Shown here: positions 59,483-64,000 of the stretch, in pieces | Layout of the letters: every line of letters begins with the position of its first letter | Position numbering within the stretch: position 1 is the first letter of the stretch | Assembly (NCBI RefSeq): GCF_047495875.1 | Contig: NC_092497.1 | Location: forward strand, 34,913,375 to 34,977,374 | Length of the DNA: 64,000 nt | Reading direction: 5' to 3' | From: Pithys albifrons albifrons | Taxonomy: Eukaryota; Chordata; Aves; Passeriformes; Thamnophilidae | Position numbers and translations under genes: made by a program | Notes under the pieces: model-generated | The model's database searches: none | What the model was told of the DNA's origin: nothing | Seen by the model: the letters and a program-made list of their open reading frames with translations, nothing else

Positions 59483-59487
59483 CTGGG
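59483..59487. repeat. target-site duplication, right copy (CTGGG)
   Basis: Matches 58851-58855; the CR1 3'UTR resumes immediately after it. Confidence 0.8.
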
Positions 59488-59559
59488 TAATCTGTTTTAG
59501 TGCTTTACCACCCTCTCAGTAAAAACAAATTTTTCTCCTTAAATTTTTTTCTGGTAGGA

Positions 59560-62276
59560 AGGAGTCCATGATGAATGTGATAGAACTCATTTAGAAGGGA
59601 GGAAGAATACTTGCAATATATCAAGCTCTGTCTTGGGGTGGATGATGAGTGAGTAGAGAGCTTATAGGTTAGGATAAAGGGCAGACTAGTAAGGGTGACA
59701 GTGTTGTGGGTGTTTGGTACAGTCTTGATTGGAAATAGGTAGTGGATGAAGCCTTCTATAGGCAGCTCAAAGCAGCCTCAAGGTCACAGGCATTGGTTCT
59801 TGTAGAAGACTTTAACTACTTTGACATCTGCTGCAGAAGCTACACAGTGAAGCACAAACAGTCCAAGAGGTCTTGGAAAGCATTGATGACAACTTCCTGT
59901 CACAAGCAGTGGAGCATCCCACAAGGAGTGTTGTGCTGCTCAACATTACCCTTGCAAGCAGAAAAGGCCTTGTTGGAGATGTGAAGACTGAGGGCAGCCC
60001 TGGCTGTAGTGCCCATAAGCATGTAAGAGTGTAACCATGGACTTCAGGAGAGCTAACTTGAGCCTCTTTAGAGATCTTCTTGGAAGAATCTGCTGGGAAG
60101 TGGTCCTGCAGAGAAGAGAAGTCCAAGAGAGTTGATTGAAATTCAAGGATCACTTCCTCCTGGCTCAAGAACCCTGCATCCCAATGAGCAAGAAGTCATG
60201 CAAAGGGGGCAAGAGACCTGTATGGATCAATGAAGAACTCCTGTCATTAGTCAAGCACAAGCAGGAGGTAAAAGGGAGATGGAAGCAGGCTCAGGCCACT
60301 TGGAATGAATATAGAGAGATTATCAGAGTAATTAGAAATGAAACAGGAAAGGCACAGGCTCATCTGGAATTAGATTTTGCGAAGGGTATCAAGGACAACA
60401 AGAAGGACTGCTTCAAATACATCAGTTAGAAAAGGAAAGCAAGGGATAATGTGGGCCTTTTAGGAATGGAGGGGACACCCTGGTACCAGATGACACAGAA
60501 AAGCTAGAGGTACTGAAAACCTTTCAGTTGGTCTAGACTATCAAGCCCTCAGGAACCTCTGACCCAGGAGACCAGGGTGAAAGAATGTTGGAAGGCAGAC
60601 TTTCCCCTGGTCAAAGAGGGGATTGGGTTAGAGATCACCCAGGCAAACTGGAAATCCACAAGTCCATGGACCCTGACAGAATATATCCATGAGAGCTGAG
60701 AGAGATGGCAGACATCACAGTGCAGCTGCTTACTGTCTTATTTGTAAGGTCTTGGCAATCAAGAGAGGTGCGTGAGGATGGGAAGAAAGGAAATGGCACC
60801 AAGGTCTTCAAAAAGGGTAAGGAGGCTGAGAGAACCGCCAGCCAGTCGATCTCACTTCCACCCTGGAAAGGTGACGGAGTGCCAAATTCTGAAGTCCAAC
60901 TCTGTCCACATGGATGACAAGGTGATCAGGAGTGGTCAGCATGGATTCGCTAGAGGTAAATCATGCTTAACCAAACTGTTTCGTCTTCTATGACAAAACA
61001 ACTACCTGGATGGAGGAGGAAAAAGCAGTGAATATTGAGTACTTTGACTACGGCAAGGATCTTGGCATTGTCTCTCACAGCATCCTCGCAGGCAAACTCA
61101 GAAACTGTGGACTGGATGAGGGGATGGTGACATGGATGGAGAACTGGATGAATGGCAGATACCAGAGGGTGATAATCAGTGGCAGAGGGTCTTTCTGGAG
61201 GCCTGTCACTAGTGATGTCCCCCAAGGTTCAATACTGGGCACAATATTGTTTGACTTACTCATCAGTGACTTGGATGAAGGAGCGAGTGCCTTCTCAGCA
61301 AGTTCACTGATGACACAAAGCTGTGAGGAGCAGCCAATACCCCCAAGTGCTGTACAACTGTTCAGAAGAACCTTAGGACCTTGATAGACTGTAGAAATAG
61401 GCAGAGAGGAACTTTCAGAAGTTCAACAAAGGCAAATGCAGGGTCCTGCATCAGGGGAGGAATTACCCCAGGCACCAGCACAGGCTGGGGGCCAACTTGC
61501 TCTGAGAGAAGGCCTTGGACAATAAACAGTAAACTGAGCCAACAGTGTGTCCTTGTGGCCAAGCTGGCGAAAGATATCCTGGGATGTATTTAGAAGAACA
61601 TTTCCAGCAAGTCCCACTGACATTGCATCTGGAGTTCTGTGTCCAGATCTAGACACCTCAGTACAAGAGAGACATAGAACTCCTTGAACGAGTCCAACAA
61701 AGGGCAACAAAGGTGATTAAGGGACTGGAGCATCTCTCATAGGAGGTAAGACTGAGAGAGTTGGTCCTGTTCAGCCTCAGGAAGAGACAAATGTGAGGGA
61801 ATCTCATCAGTGTCCATGAGTACCTGAAGGAAAGGTGTCAGGAGGATGGGGTCACAGAATCACAGATATTTTGAGCTGGAAGGGACCCACAAGGATCATT
61901 GAATCCAACTCTTGAATGAACGGCCCATACAGGGAACTGAACACATGACCTTGGCATTATTAGCACCAAGTTTTAACCAACTGAGCTAATCTCAGACTCT
62001 TCTTGGTGTTGCTGAGCAATAGGACAGGAGGCAACAGGTTGAAATTGAAACACGGAAAATTCCATGTGAACAAGAGGAAGAATTTGTGTAGGTGACCGCA
62101 CACTGGAACAGATTGCCCAGAGAGGTGGAGACTCCCTCACTGGGGATACTCAAGAATTGTCTGGATGAAATCCTGTGCCATGTGCTCTGGGATGACCCTT
62201 CCTGAGCAGGGGTGTTGAACCAGGTGACCCGCTGTGGTCCCTTAGAGCCTTTCCCATTCTCTGATTGTGTGACTCA
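59560..62276 (+). mobile_element. long CR1 LINE on the + strand, interrupted by a SINE
   Basis: About 2.6 kb of CR1, 5'-truncated in the endonuclease. Visible coding remnants in order: YRQLKAASRSQALVLVEDFN at 59753-59812; PMSKKSCKGGKRPVWINEEL and WKQAQATWNEYREIIRVIRN in 60180-60342; [20 protein letters not shown], then [20 protein letters not shown] in 61132-61251; and FTDDTK-like coding near 61303-61320. Several frameshifts and stops separate them. The 3'UTR continues to GAGCCTTTCCCATTCTCTGATTGTGTGACTC near 62276. A tRNA-derived SINE sits inside the 3' part at 61854-61992. Confidence 0.9.
61854..61992 (-). mobile_element. tRNA-Ile-derived SINE with CR1-like tail (TguSINE1-like)
   Basis: The element interrupts CR1 3' sequence between GAGGATGGGGTCA and GACTCTTCTTGGTG. 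In minus orientation its head is a degenerate tRNA-Ile: A box TAGCTCAGTTGG at 61988-61977, anticodon-loop text TGCTAATAATGCC with anticodon AAT (61965-61953), B box TGTTCAGTTCCC (61943-61932), then GGGCC closing the acceptor stem. The tail (61922-61854) is CR1-like: GAGTTGGATTC..., GGGTCCCTTCCAGC and ending TCTGTGATTCTGTG. This structure matches TguSINE1, a CR1-mobilised SINE known from passerine birds. The exact right end and target duplication (perhaps only TCA) are uncertain. Confidence 0.8.
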
Positions 62277-62688
62277 TGGAAATTAGGACTGCTGCTTATA
62301 CAAGGAGTGCTGCTGATTCAAGCAGGACCTGCTGTTTGCTTGACAGGATGTAGTATATTTCATTAGGGAAGCAACTTTTTTTGCAACTATCATAGCTACT
62401 TATTTAAATGTAATTGGATTTTTTTGTGAGTCGCAAAGGCCTGTTTAATATTCCTTTCATGGATAATTTCTGTTATCAAATTAAGAAATTGCCTACAGGA
62501 ATCTAGTTTTCCTAAACCAACTGTGTCAGCTTCTTGGTGAGAAAAATTTGACATTTTATCACTTATTTCACTGAATATTCTGATGCTTGTTTCTGGAAAT
62601 GTTTTAATATTTTTTTTTCACCTACAGTACTTATGTTAAATGTTTAACTCTCACTTTGCCCATGTTCTTTATGGTATTTTTTTTGCAG

Positions 62689-62808
62689 GGTTTGAAAAAT
62701 CAGGCCCGTGTTAAGCTGAACATAGTTAGATGTCCGCCAGTAACCACAGTCTTGATCAGAAGACCAGACCTCAGATATCAGTTGGGTTTCAGTGTGCAGA
62801 ATGGGATT
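62689..62808 (+). CDS. APBA1: APBA1 exon 11: end of PDZ1 and start of PDZ2
   Basis: This 120-nt exon (40 codons, phase 0-0) lies between TTTTTTTTGCAG and ATT|GTAAGT. It codes residues 714-753. [12 protein letters not shown] ends PDZ1 and [19 protein letters not shown] starts PDZ2. YQLGFSV is its ligand-binding loop. One conservative difference from human is apparent (NQA for NQS). It is separated from exon 10 by an 11-kb intron full of retroelements. Confidence 0.97.
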
Positions 62809-63394
62809 GTAAGTAGCTTCCACACTTTCTAGTCAAGCTATTTTCTCCCTCATAGCAAGCAAGGATTTGCACATGTTAAGTCTAGGATATAAAAATTGAG
62901 TTGATAAGAGTTGTTTTTTTATTTGACACTACTTACTTCATAACTTTAGAGTCAGCCAAAGGAACAGAAAAGTTGTCTTAGCTTAAAAAACTATGTAACA
63001 GAGTCTGCTTTCAGCATGCATCATTCATGTCACTAACAAAGCCATTTTGTGATCTCAAAAGAAGAATCCTGTTTTTGATCCTCTTTTTCTTGTAAGGCAT
63101 CTGCATCATGACCTCTTAAACTGAGGTCCTTCATACACTCATAAATTTCCAAACCACAAGACATGTAATGTCCAACATAGCTTTTTCTGACAATTTATTC
63201 TGCTCTTGGAAGAGAATATCCATTAGTTGCTTGTCACTAACAAATTTTACTTTGAGTCAGTGATTGATTACATTTTAGAATTTGCTGAGAGTCTCTATGT
63301 TTAAATTTTGATTTATAGCTTATAGGCAAAAATAGGTAATCAAAAGCCTGTGTTCTTTATCCAGCATATGATCAATTTATTCTTTCCCCTCCAG
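62809..63394 (+). other. APBA1 intron 11
   Basis: A 586-bp AT-rich intron separating the two PDZ2 exons. Nothing else was recognised. Confidence 0.9.
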
Positions 63395-63535
63395 ATCTGT
63401 AGCCTTATGAGAGGAGGCATAGCAGAGCGGGGTGGTGTGCGTGTTGGCCATCGGATCATTGAAATCAATGGACAAAGTGTTGTAGCAACACCCCATGAGA
63501 AAATTGTTCACATCCTCTCAAATGCTGTCGGTGAG
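63395..63535 (+). CDS. APBA1: APBA1 exon 12: PDZ2 domain (last coding exon in the window)
   Basis: This 141-nt exon (47 codons, phase 0-0) lies between TTTCCCCTCCAG and GAG|GTAAGA. It codes residues 754-800. [20 protein letters not shown] and [20 protein letters not shown] complete the PDZ2 core. The remaining C-terminal tail, including the terminal PDZ-binding residues, must be on an exon to the right of position 64000. Confidence 0.97.
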
Positions 63536-63639
63536 GTAAGAACTGGCAGTGTCTCTAGGCAATATCAAATAGTTCATTGCTTTTACCAGTAACAACCAGT
63601 GGAAACCAGTAGCAAGTAGTGTCCTTCAAGGGACCATGT

Positions 63640-64000
63640 TGGGACAATATTTTGTAATATCTTCTTCAATGACAAAGACGGTGGGATTGAGTGGCACCCT
63701 CAGCAAATCTGAAGGTGACACCAAGCTCAGTGGTGCTTAAGAAAAGGGAGACCATTAGAAGGACCTGAACAGGCTAGAAAAGTGGCCCATGTGACCCTTG
63801 TGAAGTTTGGCAAGAGCAAGTGCAAGGTCCTGCATCTAGGTCTGGGCAATCTCCAACATCAGTAGACACTGGGGATAGCCTGGTATCAAAAGCAGTGTGG
63901 CCAGCAGGTTGAGGGAAGTGATTTTCCCTGTCTACTCTGCTCTTATGAGACCCCACCTGGAGTACTGATTCCCATTATGGGCTCTCCAGAACAAGAAAGA
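63640..64000 (+). mobile_element. CR1 LINE fragment running off the right edge
   Basis: In intron 12, about 100 bp after exon 12. GGACAATATTTTGTAATATCTTC and GGGATTGAGTGGCACCCTCAGC are followed by GGTGACACCAAGCTCAGTGG and GTGCAAGGTCCTGCATCTAGG, which is the same part of CR1 as the copy at 28669-29550 and on the same strand. It is diverged and frame-broken, and its 3' end is beyond the window. Confidence 0.85.

Larger units (their letters stand above)
58730..59560 (-). mobile_element. old CR1 3' fragment split by an LTR
   Basis: Left part: CCTCCAGGACTGGATACTCCACAACCTCTCTGGG. Right part: CTGGGTAATCTGTTTTAGTGCTTTACCACCCTCTCAGTAAAAAC. Together they read as the usual minus-strand CR1 3'UTR when the LTR at 58856-59482 and one duplication copy are removed. 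The beginning near 58730 (ATGATCATGGACTCTTTAGG) is a diverged CR1 terminus. Confidence 0.7.
51630..62688 (+). other. APBA1 intron 10, a cluster of retroelements
   Basis: This 11-kb intron between PDZ1 and PDZ2 exons is roughly two-thirds transposon sequence: CR1 copies at 51784-52177, 52178-53010, 54443-57622, 58730-59560 and 59560-62276, solo LTRs at 55430-56039 and 58856-59482, and a SINE at 61854-61992. Unique stretches remain at 53010-54440, 57625-58730 and 62280-62688, without genes. Confidence 0.85.
19412..63535 (+). other. APBA1: APBA1 gene body within the window (exon 2 to penultimate coding exon)
   Basis: Amyloid-beta precursor protein-binding family A member 1 (Mint1/X11-alpha) is a neuronal adaptor that binds Munc18-1, CASK and the APP cytoplasmic tail. 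Eleven coding exons were joined by GT-AG junctions with phases that all agree. They give about 800 codons: residues 1-384, 385-418, 419-431, 432-480, 481-491, 492-520, 521-582, 583-642, 643-713, 714-753 and 754-800. From the PTB domain to PDZ2 the translation is almost identical to the human protein as I know it, which separates it from the paralogues APBA2 and APBA3. The N-terminal region keeps the acidic APBA1-specific stretches but is about ten residues shorter than human. Human APBA1 is 837 residues, and only a final exon of roughly 23 codons appears to be missing on the right. The upstream non-coding exon(s) and promoter are outside the window. Introns range from 0.6 to 12.4 kb. Confidence 0.97.

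Noticed and set aside
61922..61992. A functional tRNA-Ile gene
   Set aside because: The A and B boxes are degenerate, stems are mismatched, and the sequence is joined to a CR1-like tail inside another CR1, so it is a SINE head.
1..64000. CRISPR arrays, bacterial operons, riboswitches or phage features
   Set aside because: The window is a vertebrate gene with spliceosomal introns; no regularly spaced repeats or prokaryotic signals were seen.

Overview
The window is vertebrate nuclear DNA carrying most of one protein-coding gene on the + strand: APBA1 (Mint1/X11-alpha), a neuronal adaptor with an N-terminal Munc18/CASK-binding region, a PTB domain and two PDZ domains. Eleven coding exons, from the initiator-ATG exon (19412-20616) to the exon for most of PDZ2 (63395-63535), could be placed at base resolution. 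They join in frame with consistent GT-AG junctions and encode about 800 codons. Only the final coding exon and the 3'UTR lie beyond the right edge, and the first non-coding exon(s) lie beyond the left edge. Everything else is intron.

The host is a bird, most likely a passerine. CR1 LINEs on both strands with typical 3' ends, bird-type ERVL and class II LTRs, and no mammalian repeats point to Aves. A short element with a tRNA-Ile-like head and a CR1-like tail (61854-61992) matches what is known of TguSINE1, a SINE described from passerines. In birds the region syntenic to human 9q21 (where APBA1 lies) is on the Z chromosome, so Z linkage is expected, although the sequence itself does not show it.

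Layout: 1-1354 is the 5' end of a degraded class II endogenous retrovirus in antisense orientation (LTR, tRNA-Trp-type primer site, broken gag) that runs off the left edge. 1355-19411 is the rest of intron 1, mostly unique AT-rich DNA with a few old LTR and CR1 fragments. 19412-20616 is the large first coding exon, with a four-codon uORF just before the start. 20617-51416 holds introns 2-9 and exons 3-9, including a 33-nt microexon (45174-45206) inside the PTB domain and an ERVL-type solo LTR about 190 bp before exon 5. 51417-51629 is the PDZ1 exon. Intron 10 (51630-62688) is a retroelement cluster: several CR1 copies in both orientations, two solo LTRs each nested in a CR1 copy with intact target-site duplications, and one tRNA-derived SINE nested in a CR1 3' region. 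The window ends in intron 12, in another CR1 copy.

No novel gene system was found. The most informative observations are the nested insertions in intron 10 (relative ages can be read from the nesting), the microexon with its flanking putative splicing signals, a poorly conserved symmetric exon 3, and the in-frame uORF.
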